Source: JACQGD01 sp045628725 (lineage in GTDB: Bacteria > Patescibacteriota > Saccharimonadia > Saccharimonadales > Saccharimonadaceae). Taken from it: a stretch of 31,105 nucleotides of DNA. Made by a program: the position numbers and the translations under genes. The notes under the pieces are model-generated. The model was not told where the DNA came from. It was given only the letters and a program-made list of their open reading frames with translations, and did no database searches. Location: positions 1 to 31,105 of the forward strand of contig JAZQPT010000026.1 of NCBI GenBank assembly GCA_045628725.1. Direction: 5' to 3'. Of this stretch, positions 6,854 through 13,825 are shown piece after piece (the first letter of the stretch is position 1; every line of letters starts with the position of its first letter).

Positions 6854-6891
6854 CTCCGCCCCGAATCCAATACTTTGGCAATTCGACGGAG
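6854..6891 (+). other. Stable hairpin upstream of the 6934 gene
   Basis: CTCCG (6854-6858) pairs with CGGAG (6887-6891). CGAATCCAA (6862-6870) pairs with TTGG (6875-6878) and ATTCG (6881-6885), leaving a 2-nt bulge and a TACT loop. There is no U tract, so it is better read as a structured leader or small RNA element than as the hisS terminator. A weaker TTAAACA/TGTTTAA hairpin (6814-6836) lies just after hisS. Confidence 0.5.
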
Positions 6892-6933
6892 CGGCGTCGA
6901 GTGAACCAGGGTACCTGACAGAGGAGTGAAGTG

Positions 6934-7347
6934 ATGACTGACTATGTTCCGGCAAATGCTGCGTATATTGCTGCGCGCACTAAGTTGGATGAGTATGCAG
7001 AAGAGTGCGCCCATGCGGTCGCTGGCGATTTTGTAGATGACCTCTACAAGGCATACGGCATACACGTCGTAGATCAAGGTGGTAAAGCGCCGGGGTTCGC
7101 TCAGTGGTTGATTCAGATGCAGTATGCTGAGCAAGCCATGCGCCACATCAGGAGTGCGTCGTGGTATCGGGTGCAGTTCGATCTGTACATAAGCATACGG
7201 TTCTCGCATGAGTATAGGACCGGAGTCGCATGGGCGGCGAGTGAGGTTCTTGATCGGATTGAAAACGATACAAATGAGCCGATCGATGGACTGAATATTG
7301 TTTTCGAGCAAAAAACCAATGCGATTCGTTTTGAACGTTGCAATTAG
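6934..7347 (+). CDS. Orphan protein of unknown function (137 aa)
   Basis: I do not recognise a family. ATG 6934 is preferred over the GTG at 6931 because GAGGAG ends seven bases before it. The protein is soluble, probably largely helical, and Ala/Glu/Tyr-rich (AAYIAARTKLDEYAEECAHA, then GDFVDDLYKAYGIHVV), with an aromatic middle region (SASWYRVQFDLYISIRF) and a short C-terminal strand (LNIVFEQKTNAIRFERC). Codon use (CGC, GCG, GTC, CTC) differs from hisS and tig on either side. It lies alone between two housekeeping genes with a structured leader and a structured 3' region. The ribosome binding site segment 6917-6926 is complementary over 10 bp to 7377-7386 in the 3' region. Confidence 0.65.
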   Translation: MTDYVPANAAYIAARTKLDEYAEECAHAVAGDFVDDLYKAYGIHVVDQGGKAPGFAQWLIQMQYAEQAMRHIRSASWYRVQFDLYISIRFSHEYRTGVAWAASEVLDRIENDTNEPIDGLNIVFEQKTNAIRFERCN

Positions 7348-7376
7348 TTAGGCGATGATGTTCACTGGAGCCGCTC

Positions 7377-7433
7377 CTCCTCTGTCCTCATCTCTGTGAT
7401 TTTCATAATGTCTATGGAAGTTAGAGAGATGAG
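7377..7433 (+). other. 3' structured region with a sequence complementary to the upstream RBS
   Basis: CTCCTCTGTC (7377-7386) is the perfect reverse complement of GACAGAGGAG (6917-6926), the ribosome binding site of the preceding gene. Directly after it, CTCATCTCT (7387-7395) pairs with AGAGATGAG (7425-7433). An inner TTTTCATA/TATGGAAG stem contains two wobble pairs. No U tract follows. Confidence 0.5.
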
Positions 7434-7437
7434 CCGT

Positions 7438-7466
7438 TTGAAACAGTAGTCGTAATCTGTTATTAT
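7438..7466 (+). promoter_or_regulatory. Promoter of tig
   Basis: TTGAAA (7438-7443), 17 bp, then TATTAT (7461-7466). The predicted start near 7473 leaves a leader of about three bases before ATG 7476, so translation is effectively leaderless. No Shine-Dalgarno sequence is present. Confidence 0.7.
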
Positions 7467-7475
7467 TAACCAAGT

Positions 7476-8753
7476 ATGAAGACTATTGTAAAACACCTAT
7501 CAGATACCAAAGTTGAACTCACTATTACTCTTGGTGAGAAAGAATTAAAGGACGCCGAACAGGTTGCCCTGACAAAATTAGCCAAAGATGTAAAAGTCCA
7601 AGGATTCCGTAAAGGCAAAGCACCTGCGAGTGTTGTTGCTAAAAATATCGACCCTACTGCACTTGGTCAGCAGACACTTGATGACGCGTTGTCAAAAGCA
7701 GTTTCTGAAGCATTTACAGCTGAGAAAATTCAGGCACTCGACCGACCACAGGTTGAAGTGAAGAAGTTTGTTCCTGGCGTCGAGCTTGAATTTACCGCCG
7801 AAACAGAAATTCTGCCCGAAATCAAACTAGGTGACTATAAGAATTTGACAGCAAAGAAAGCAAAAGTAGCGGTGACTGCAAAAGACATCGACGAAATTAT
7901 TGAACGAATGCGTCAAGGTTTCGCTACAAAGAACACTGTAGAACGTGCAGCAAAAGATGGCGATGAAGTTGTTATCGATTTTGTTGGTAAAAAGGACGAT
8001 GTCGCTTTTGACGGCGGCACTGCCAATGATTACGCGCTAACTCTTGGTGCAAATCAGTTTATTCCAGGATTCGAGGAAGGCGTTGTTGGACACAAAGCCG
8101 GCGAAACATTCGATCTTGACCTAGAATTCCCTGCCGATTACCACGCAAAAGAACTTGCAGGTGCAAAGGTAGTATTCACGACTACGCTAAAAGAAGTCAA
8201 AGAGATTGTCTTGCCAGAGCTAAACGATGAACTTGCAGCAAAAGCTGGTCCGTTTACATCTGTTGACGAATTAAAAGATGATATCAAGCGCGAAATCACA
8301 AATCAAAAAGAACGTGAAGCGACGAATAATCTAAAAGATCAACTTATTGATCAGTTGATTAAAACCAGCACCGTTCCTGTGCCAGAAATTCTTGTTAAAG
8401 ATCAGTCTGCAAGTATCGAGCAAGATATGACACAGAATCTTATGTACCAAGGTATGAACCTTGATATGTACCTCGAAAGTAAAAAGCTGACAAAAGAAGA
8501 ATGGCAAAATAGCGAAGTTAAAGACGCAGCTGAAAAGCGTGTCAAGGCTGGACTTGTGCTTGCTGAACTTTCAAAGGTTGAAAAGGTCACTGCAACTGAC
8601 GAAGAGCTGGTACTTAAGGTAAACGAGTATCAGGCGCAATATGGCAACAAGTCAGGTCAAGATTTTACCTCTCCAGAACTGCAGCGTGACATCGCCAACC
8701 GTCTACTTACAGACAAGACGATCGACCTGTTGGTTGAACTAAACTCAAAGTAG
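7476..8753 (+). CDS. tig: Trigger factor, ribosome-associated chaperone (425 aa)
   Basis: Trigger factor binds ribosomal protein L23 at the exit tunnel and shields nascent chains. The N-terminal ribosome-binding domain (about residues 1-115) contains the signature GFRKGKAP at 43-50. The FKBP-type prolyl isomerase domain (about 150-235) is visible as GDEVVIDFVGKKD, then NQFIPGFEEGVVGHKAGE and FPADYHAKELAGAKVVFTTT. The helical C-terminal arms (236-425) contain PELNDELAAKAGPF. The length is normal. It lies near clpP, as in many bacteria, although three orphan small genes intervene. A promoter at 7438-7466 gives a nearly leaderless mRNA. I see no terminator directly after the stop; read-through to the hairpin at 8996-9032 is possible. 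Confidence 0.96.
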   Translation: MKTIVKHLSDTKVELTITLGEKELKDAEQVALTKLAKDVKVQGFRKGKAPASVVAKNIDPTALGQQTLDDALSKAVSEAFTAEKIQALDRPQVEVKKFVPGVELEFTAETEILPEIKLGDYKNLTAKKAKVAVTAKDIDEIIERMRQGFATKNTVERAAKDGDEVVIDFVGKKDDVAFDGGTANDYALTLGANQFIPGFEEGVVGHKAGETFDLDLEFPADYHAKELAGAKVVFTTTLKEVKEIVLPELNDELAAKAGPFTSVDELKDDIKREITNQKEREATNNLKDQLIDQLIKTSTVPVPEILVKDQSASIEQDMTQNLMYQGMNLDMYLESKKLTKEEWQNSEVKDAAEKRVKAGLVLAELSKVEKVTATDEELVLKVNEYQAQYGNKSGQDFTSPELQRDIANRLLTDKTIDLLVELNSK

Positions 8754-8762
8754 TTTTATACT
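8734..8762 (+). promoter_or_regulatory. Promoter of the 41-aa membrane peptide gene
   Basis: TTGAAC (8734-8739), 17 bp, then TATACT (8757-8762); the -35 lies inside the 3' end of tig. The predicted start near 8769 places the segment 8770-8780, which is complementary to the terminator loop, at the 5' end of the RNA. Confidence 0.6.
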
Positions 8763-8809
8763 ATGATTACTCTCGGCTCGTAGGACGTTGTTCTAATCGG
8801 AAGGAAGTC

Positions 8810-8935
8810 ATGAAGTCTATAATTGTTGGGGCAATAATTGGTGCGATTACCGCCGCAAGCGTAGTGGTTGCCGGGCGTATCGCTTTTCCTTACATTGACC
8901 GTCGTTTGAAACAACAGCGACTGATAGCAGACTAA
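8810..8935 (+). CDS. 41-aa hydrophobic membrane peptide
   Basis: This unrecognised small ORF starts at ATG 8810 after GGAAGGAAGTC, giving a ribosome binding site with a short spacer. Residues 4-22 (IIVGAIIGAITAASVVVAG) form one clear membrane helix with small-residue spacing. A basic amphipathic tail follows (PYIDRRLKQQRLIAD). It has its own promoter (8734-8762) and terminator (8996-9032), giving a predicted RNA of about 265 nt. The RNA 5' end (8770-8780) is perfectly complementary over 11 nt to the terminator loop region (9011-9021). A hydrophobic helix with a charged tail and end-to-end pairing recalls type I toxin mRNAs such as hok, but no antisense RNA is evident. A small regulatory membrane peptide is equally possible. 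Confidence 0.6.
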   Translation: MKSIIVGAIIGAITAASVVVAGRIAFPYIDRRLKQQRLIAD

Positions 8936-8995
8936 GAGAGAAAACTATGACGACTAACGGTATATAGACGAGTGTCATCAAAAGCGTGAAGTAAT

Positions 8996-9032
8996 AAAAA
9001 ACTGCACCTCCGAGCCGAGAGTGCAGTTTTTT
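8996..9032. terminator. Bidirectional terminator with a loop complementary to the RNA 5' end
   Basis: AAAAAACTGCAC (8996-9007) pairs perfectly with GTGCAGTTTTTT (9021-9032). The A-run and T-run serve both strands, ending the 41-aa gene on plus and the 9130-9474 gene on minus. The 13-nt loop contains CGAGCCGAGA, complementary to 8771-8780. Confidence 0.85.
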
Positions 9033-9041
9033 AATGAAGAA

Positions 9042-9115
9042 ATATTATGGAACGCCATAATATGGCATGAATAAGGAGTCGCTTGCTCGTCTGATAGACA
9101 AGTAAGCGACTCCTT
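9042..9115. repeat. Two further tandem hairpins
   Basis: ATATTATGG (9042-9050) pairs with CCATAATAT (9055-9063) around AACG. AAGGAGTCGCTT (9073-9084) pairs with AAGCGACTCCTT (9104-9115), with additional inner CT/AG and GTC/GAC pairs. Both lie in the 3' region of the minus-strand gene ending at 9130. Neither has a long U tract, so they may protect or process the RNA upstream of the terminator at 8996-9032. Confidence 0.7.
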
Positions 9116-9129
9116 TGTATTCAGGATGT

Positions 9130-9474
9130 TCAACGTGAATGGTGTTTTGGTGAGTTGCGCCAGCCAGTGACGATCGACGCGAATGCCGCTGCCTCGTCTT
9201 TGTTGAGCGAGCTTCCCGGTGTGTATTTGAATGGGATAGTGCGTACGCAGTGATCTGACACCGATGCGGTCGGCACTTCTTTTGGCTTCTTTGACCTGTG
9301 CTCAAGGCGCAGGAGCCCGAGGAATGCTGCCGTAGAGCATGCCGCCGTGACGACAAAAACCTCCAGATCATACACCTCGTTGTACGTTGCTGCCGCCAGA
9401 AACATAACCGATATGACGGTTGCGACAAAGCTCCATTTACGGATTTCCTGAATTGTTCGAGTACTACCTTTCAT
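9130..9474 (-). CDS. Small two-helix membrane protein, unknown function (114 aa)
   Basis: No family is recognised. ATG 9474 follows AAGGAG with a 5-nt spacer. A basic N-terminus (MKGSTRTIQEIRKW) leads to two membrane helices, about residues 15-30 (SFVATVISVMFLAAAT) and 37-56 (LEVFVVTAACSTAAFLGLLR), forming a hairpin. A cytoplasmic basic region (EHRSKKPKEV) and a polar C-terminal part (NKDEAAAFASIVTGWRNSPK) follow. It stands alone between the terminator cluster at 8996-9115 and the clpP control region, to which it is divergent. As with the other orphan genes here, it has a strong ribosome binding site and its codon use is richer in CGC and GCG. Confidence 0.6.
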   Translation of the reverse strand: MKGSTRTIQEIRKWSFVATVISVMFLAAATYNEVYDLEVFVVTAACSTAAFLGLLRLEHRSKKPKEVPTASVSDHCVRTIPFKYTPGSSLNKDEAAAFASIVTGWRNSPKHHSR

Positions 9475-9539
9475 GACTTCTCCTTGGGGTAGCGTGAAAG
9501 ATATTTTGCATTATATACTTTTTTAATTAATAAATCAAA

Positions 9540-9566
9540 TTAGCACTCTATTGTATTGAGTGCCAG
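9540..9566 (+). promoter_or_regulatory. CIRCE operator (HrcA binding site)
   Basis: TTAGCACTC (9540-9548), nine bases, then GAGTGCCAG (9558-9566). The left half matches the CIRCE consensus TTAGCACTC-N9-GAGTGCTAA at all nine positions and the right half at seven of nine. It overlaps the -35 and spacer of the clpP promoter, as expected for a repressor site. It predicts heat-shock control of clpP by HrcA, whose gene is outside this window. Confidence 0.85.
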
Positions 9567-9580
9567 AATAGGTGTACAAT
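9551..9580 (+). promoter_or_regulatory. Promoter of clpP
   Basis: TTGTAT (9551-9556), 18 bp, then TACAAT (9575-9580), with TG directly before the -10. ATG 9587 lies seven bases after the -10, so the transcript should be leaderless. This favours ATG 9587 over the GTG at 9572, which overlaps the -10 region. Confidence 0.6.
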
Positions 9581-9586
9581 AGATAT

Positions 9587-10183
9587 ATGAACAAACCATC
9601 AAACTATCTAGTTCCTACAGTTATCGAAAAAACGAGTGACGGAGAGCGGGCGTTTGATATCTACTCACGTCTGTTAAACGAGCGTATTATATTCCTCGGG
9701 GAAGATGTCAACGAACACACAGCCAATGTTGTTGTGGCACAGTTATTGCATCTCGCCTACGAGGACAGTAAGAAAGACATTAAACTATATATCAATAGTC
9801 CCGGCGGAAGCGTCTATGACGGCATGGCAATCTATGACACGATACAGTTTATCTCGCCCGACGTTCAGACGATTGGCATTGGTTTGCAGGCAAGTATGGG
9901 AGCGTTCTTGCTCTCTAGCGGCGCAAAAGGTAAACGATTCGCGCTACCTAACAGCCGTATTATGATCCATCAGCCATCAAGCGGTACTCAGGGAAAGATC
10001 ACCGACCAAGAGATCACTCTTCGTGAAGGACTATACCTAAAACATCGCCTAAATGAAATCCTCGCAAAAAACACTGGTCAGAAGCTTTCAAAAATCGAAA
10101 AAGACATGGACCGTGACTTTTGGATGAGTTCTGATGAAGCGGTGAAATACGGCATTGTCGATCAAGTCATTACAACGGCATAA
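9587..10183 (+). CDS. clpP: ATP-dependent Clp protease proteolytic subunit (198 aa)
   Basis: ClpP forms a double-heptamer serine peptidase fed by Clp ATPases. The catalytic triad is visible as Ser103 in LQASMGAFLLSSG, His128 in RIMIHQPSSGTQG and Asp177 in MDRDFWMS. The oxyanion and substrate segment LYINSPGGSVYDGMAIYDT and the handle-helix region are intact. The N-terminal loop is short. Length matches the family. The start is chosen at ATG 9587, where a -10 element seven bases upstream implies a leaderless mRNA. A CIRCE operator overlaps the promoter, placing clpP in the HrcA regulon rather than under CtsR. A hairpin with a T6 run follows at 10186-10280. No clpX or clpC gene lies in the window. 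Confidence 0.96.
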   Translation: MNKPSNYLVPTVIEKTSDGERAFDIYSRLLNERIIFLGEDVNEHTANVVVAQLLHLAYEDSKKDIKLYINSPGGSVYDGMAIYDTIQFISPDVQTIGIGLQASMGAFLLSSGAKGKRFALPNSRIMIHQPSSGTQGKITDQEITLREGLYLKHRLNEILAKNTGQKLSKIEKDMDRDFWMSSDEAVKYGIVDQVITTA

Positions 10184-10185
10184 TT

Positions 10186-10280
10186 ATTGCACAGACAGGT
10201 ACTATTTATGGGTGCTGAACCTATGATTTCGGTGAGGCATGCTAGCCCAAGTCTTTCTAGTGGTCGTGCAATCGTTTTTT
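10186..10280 (+). terminator. Long-loop terminator or small structured RNA after clpP
   Basis: ATTGCAC-A-GAC (10186-10196) pairs with GTC-GTGCAAT (10263-10272) with one bulge and is followed by CG and TTTTTT (10275-10280). The 66-nt interior can form further pairs, such as GGG/CCC around 10210-10253. A 26-codon ORF (10208-10288) lies across it without a good ribosome binding site; I do not call it a gene. Confidence 0.5.
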
Positions 10281-10296
10281 ACAGCTAAAATTATCA

Positions 10297-10435
10297 TTGA
10301 ACTCTTGATTATTTTGTGTATATCAGGCATACTTAGTATCAAGAAGTAGTGTAGTTTGGTGTACTATGTCTGTACTCTGTTGGCAACAGGGGTGGACAAG
10401 CTGAACTTAGTGAATCTTCCGGGCCAATTCACTAA
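10297..10435 (+). promoter_or_regulatory. rpoBC promoter region and leader hairpin
   Basis: Two overlapping promoter options exist: TTGAAC (10297-10302) with TATATC (10319-10324, 16-bp spacer), or TTGATT (10305-10310) with CATACT (10328-10333, 17-bp spacer). The leader of about 120 nt contains a perfect 9-bp hairpin, TTAGTGAAT (10407-10415) with ATTCACTAA (10427-10435), that ends just before the GAGGA ribosome binding site of rpoB. This position would suit autogenous control or RNase processing. Confidence 0.45.
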
Positions 10436-10461
10436 ATAATTTAAATGCGAGGAACTAATTT

Positions 10462-13400
10462 ATGGCAAATACCAAGCCTACTAGTGGTGCGCGCGTATTC
10501 TTTACAAGCGAAGATACAGCATTACCAATTCCAAATCTCATCGCTCACCAAAAAGACAGCTGGCGTGAATTCGTCGAAACTGGCTTGAGCGAGATTTTTG
10601 CAGAACTTAACCCTATCGAGGATTACACGGGACAAAAACTTGAACTTCGATTCAAGAATTATGCATTCCAAGATCCAAAGACAAGAGAAGACGAAGCAAA
10701 AGAGAATAACCTTACTTTTGATGCACCACTGCACGTTAATGTTGAATTAACAAACAAGGTGACTGGCGAAGTTAAAGAGCAGGAAATTTATCTTGGTGAT
10801 TACCCATGGATGACTGACCGCGGTACATTTATCATCAACGGTACTGAACGTGTCGTTGTTTCACAGCTTATCCGTAGCTCGGGTGTATTCTTTACTGCCG
10901 ACAAAGGTACTGGTCGCAACAACTATGGTGCAAAATTAATTCCAGGCCGTGGTGCATGGCTTGAATTCGAGACATCATCAACTGGTGCATTGTACGTAAA
11001 GATTGACCGACGCCGTAAACTGCCTGTAACGACATTGCTACGCGCACTTGGACACAACAAAACAAGCGAAATCAAAAACATCTTTGCCGATGTTGATACT
11101 GGTGACGTTAAATACATCGACGCAACCCTCGAAAAAGACCCAGCACGCGGTTCAAACGAAGCGTTGATCGAAGTATATCGCCGTCTACGACCAGGTGATC
11201 TTGCGACAGTTGATAATGCACGCAGCATGATTGAAAAGATGTTCTTTGACTTTAAACGATTTGACTACAGCCGTGTCGGTCGCTACAAGCTCAACCAACG
11301 TCTTGGTCTAGAAGTTGCCAACACGACCGAAAATCGTGTCTTCCAGATGACTGATCTCGTTGCTATCATCAAAGAGCTTATTCGTCTAAACAATACTCAA
11401 GATGCACCAGACGACATCGACGCGCTTTCAAACCGCCGCGTTAAATTAGTCGGTGAACTTGTTGCTCGTCAGTTCCGTGTCGGTATGCTTCGTATGCAGC
11501 GTAACGCGATGGATCGTATGAGTATGAGTGATCTTGAGACAGTTACTCCAGGACAGCTTATCAACGCCCGCCCGGTCGTTGCTGCTGTACGTGAATTCTT
11601 TGCAAGCTCACAGCTTTCACAGTTGATGGACGAAACAAACCCTCTTGCTGAACTTTCACACAAACGCCGCCTCTCATCAATGGGACCTGGTGGTTTGTCA
11701 CGTGAACGTGCAGGATTTGATGTTCGTGACGCTCACCCGACACACTACGGACGACTTTGTTCTGTAGAAACACCGGAAGGTGCGAACATTGGACTCGTAT
11801 TGAACCTTGCAACCTATGCACGGGTAAATGAATACGGATTCATCGAAACTCCTTACATTAAAGTAAAGAACGGCAAAGTCACTGACGAAGTCGTGTACCT
11901 AGACGCATCACAAGAAATCGTCGAAGTTATTGCTGACGCCGGTGCTGAACTAGCTGAAGACGGATCATTCGTAGCAGAGCGCGTTAGTGCTCGTAACGGA
12001 ATGCTTCCAGAGCAAGTTGATATATCTGAAGTAACATTCATGGACGCTGCACACAAACAGATCCTTGGATCAACTGCCTCGCTCGTTCCATTCATCGAGA
12101 AAAACCGTGTTGACCGATCACTGACAGGATCAAACATGCAGAAGCAAGCCGTACCACTTCTTGCACCTGAATCTCCTGTTGTAGGAACTGGTGTAGAAGC
12201 AGAAATTGCTCGTAACACAAGCCAGCTTGTTGTTGCAGAAGCTGACGGTGAAGTTGTCCGTGCTGACGGTGACGAAATTCACGTTAAGTATAAAGACGGC
12301 GTTAAGATCTACGAACTCGTACACTTTGCAAAGAGTAACGACGACCGATCAATCAACCAAAAAGTTGTCGTACTACGCGGCGACAAAGTAAAGCAAGGTG
12401 ATATCTTGATCGAAGGCGCATCTGTCGCTGACGGTGAACTAGCGCTTGGACGTGACCTAACCGTTGCCTTCATGCCTTGGGGCGGCTACAACATGGACGA
12501 CGCAATCGTTCTGTCTGACCGAATCGTCAAAGAAGATGCACTAACAAGCATCAACATCAAGGATTACACAGTTGAAGTCCGCGAAACAAAGCTTGGTCCA
12601 GAGATCGTTACCCGCGACATTCCAAACGTATCTGAAGAATCACTTCGTCACCTCGACGAAAATGGTATCGTTCAGATCGGTTCTGAGGTGAAAGCTGGTG
12701 ATGTGCTCGTCGGCAAGATTACTCCAAAGGGTGAGCAAGAGCTCAGTTCAGAGGAACGACTACTTCGTGCTATCTTTGGTGAAAAAGCTAAAGACGTTCG
12801 CGATACCTCACAGCGTATGAACAATGCTGGCGGTGGTAAAGTTGTCGGTGTAAAGATCTTCTCACGCGAGAATGGTCACGAACTAAAAGCTGGTGTATTG
12901 ATGCAGATTCAAATCTTCGTTGCACAGCTACGCAAAATTAGCGTTGGCGACAAGCTTGCTGGTCGTCACGGTAACAAGGGTGTTGTTGCGCGAATTCTCC
13001 CTGTAGAGGACATGCCGTTCATGGAAGACGGAACACCTGTCGATGTAGTCTTGAACCCACTCGGTGTCCCAAGTCGTATGAACATCGGTCAGCTATTTGA
13101 AACACACCTAGGAATGGCCGCACGTGCACTTGGATACAAGGTTGCAACGCCTCCATTTAACGGTGTTACAGACGAAAAGATCAGTAGCGAACTAGAAAAA
13201 GCAGGTTTGGCCCGAGACGGTAAATCACAGCTATTCGACGGTCGTACTGGTGATGCATTCGAAGAGCGAACAACTGTTGGTGTTATGCACATCATCAAAC
13301 TCCACCACATGGTGAGTGACAAGATTCACGCTCGTTCGACTGGTCCATACACAATGGTTACCCAGCAGCCACTCGGTGGTAAAGCACAAAATGGTGGTCA

Positions 13401-13824
13401 GCGATTCGGAGAGATGGAAGTTTGGGCACTTGAAGCATACGGCGCAGCCACAACGCTTCAGGAAATGCTTACTATCAAATCCGACGACGTATACGGTCGT
13501 GCAAAAGCCTACGAATCTATCATCAAAGACGAAGCGATTGTTGGTCCTAAACTACCTGAATCATTCAACGTCCTTGTAAAAGAACTTCAGGGACTTGGCC
13601 TTCGCGTCGATCTCCTTGATGAATCTGAAGACGCAGTAATCGATGCCGAAGAGGTTATCGCAGAAGCTGGTCCAGCAGATAAATCTGTGCCAATGTCTAC
13701 AGTCATTGGTGACGACGAAATTGAAGAAACTGTCCTCGACGAAGCTGACGAAATCGACTTTGAAGAAGACGGATTGACTATTGAAACAGCAGAAGAATTT
13801 AACGACGAAGTGAAGGAGGCGTAA
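10462..13824 (+). CDS. rpoB: RNA polymerase subunit beta (1120 aa)
   Basis: This is the beta subunit of the core RNA polymerase. The protein is compact compared with E. coli (1342) and B. subtilis (1193). Conserved blocks run in order: the N-terminal protrusion and lobe, fork loop 2/rifampicin region (FFASSQLSQLMDETNPLAEL, SHKRRLSSMGPGGLSRERAG, HPTHYGRLCSVETPEGANIG), the flap, the catalytic-region blocks GDKLAGRHGNKG and MPFMEDGTPVD, and the C-terminal clamp segment QPLGGKAQNGGQRFGEMEVWALEAYGA. The usual rifampicin-contact Asp, His and Ser residues are present, so no classic resistance substitution is seen. The C-terminus carries a long acidic tail (about 70 residues rich in Asp and Glu). The ribosome binding site is GAGGA before ATG 10462. 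The end contains the AAGGAGG site for rpoC, one base apart, so the two are co-translated. Confidence 0.98.
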   Translation: MANTKPTSGARVFFTSEDTALPIPNLIAHQKDSWREFVETGLSEIFAELNPIEDYTGQKLELRFKNYAFQDPKTREDEAKENNLTFDAPLHVNVELTNKVTGEVKEQEIYLGDYPWMTDRGTFIINGTERVVVSQLIRSSGVFFTADKGTGRNNYGAKLIPGRGAWLEFETSSTGALYVKIDRRRKLPVTTLLRALGHNKTSEIKNIFADVDTGDVKYIDATLEKDPARGSNEALIEVYRRLRPGDLATVDNARSMIEKMFFDFKRFDYSRVGRYKLNQRLGLEVANTTENRVFQMTDLVAIIKELIRLNNTQDAPDDIDALSNRRVKLVGELVARQFRVGMLRMQRNAMDRMSMSDLETVTPGQLINARPVVAAVREFFASSQLSQLMDETNPLAELSHKRRLSSMGPGGLSRERAGFDVRDAHPTHYGRLCSVETPEGANIGLVLNLATYARVNEYGFIETPYIKVKNGKVTDEVVYLDASQEIVEVIADAGAELAEDGSFVAERVSARNGMLPEQVDISEVTFMDAAHKQILGSTASLVPFIEKNRVDRSLTGSNMQKQAVPLLAPESPVVGTGVEAEIARNTSQLVVAEADGEVVRADGDEIHVKYKDGVKIYELVHFAKSNDDRSINQKVVVLRGDKVKQGDILIEGASVADGELALGRDLTVAFMPWGGYNMDDAIVLSDRIVKEDALTSINIKDYTVEVRETKLGPEIVTRDIPNVSEESLRHLDENGIVQIGSEVKAGDVLVGKITPKGEQELSSEERLLRAIFGEKAKDVRDTSQRMNNAGGGKVVGVKIFSRENGHELKAGVLMQIQIFVAQLRKISVGDKLAGRHGNKGVVARILPVEDMPFMEDGTPVDVVLNPLGVPSRMNIGQLFETHLGMAARALGYKVATPPFNGVTDEKISSELEKAGLARDGKSQLFDGRTGDAFEERTTVGVMHIIKLHHMVSDKIHARSTGPYTMVTQQPLGGKAQNGGQRFGEMEVWALEAYGAATTLQEMLTIKSDDVYGRAKAYESIIKDEAIVGPKLPESFNVLVKELQGLGLRVDLLDESEDAVIDAEEVIAEAGPADKSVPMSTVIGDDEIEETVLDEADEIDFEEDGLTIETAEEFNDEVKEA

Positions 13825-13825
13825 T

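Noticed and set aside
10208..10288. 26-codon ORF after clpP
   Set aside because: It lies inside a predicted long-loop terminator, lacks a convincing ribosome binding site and shows no domain-like sequence.
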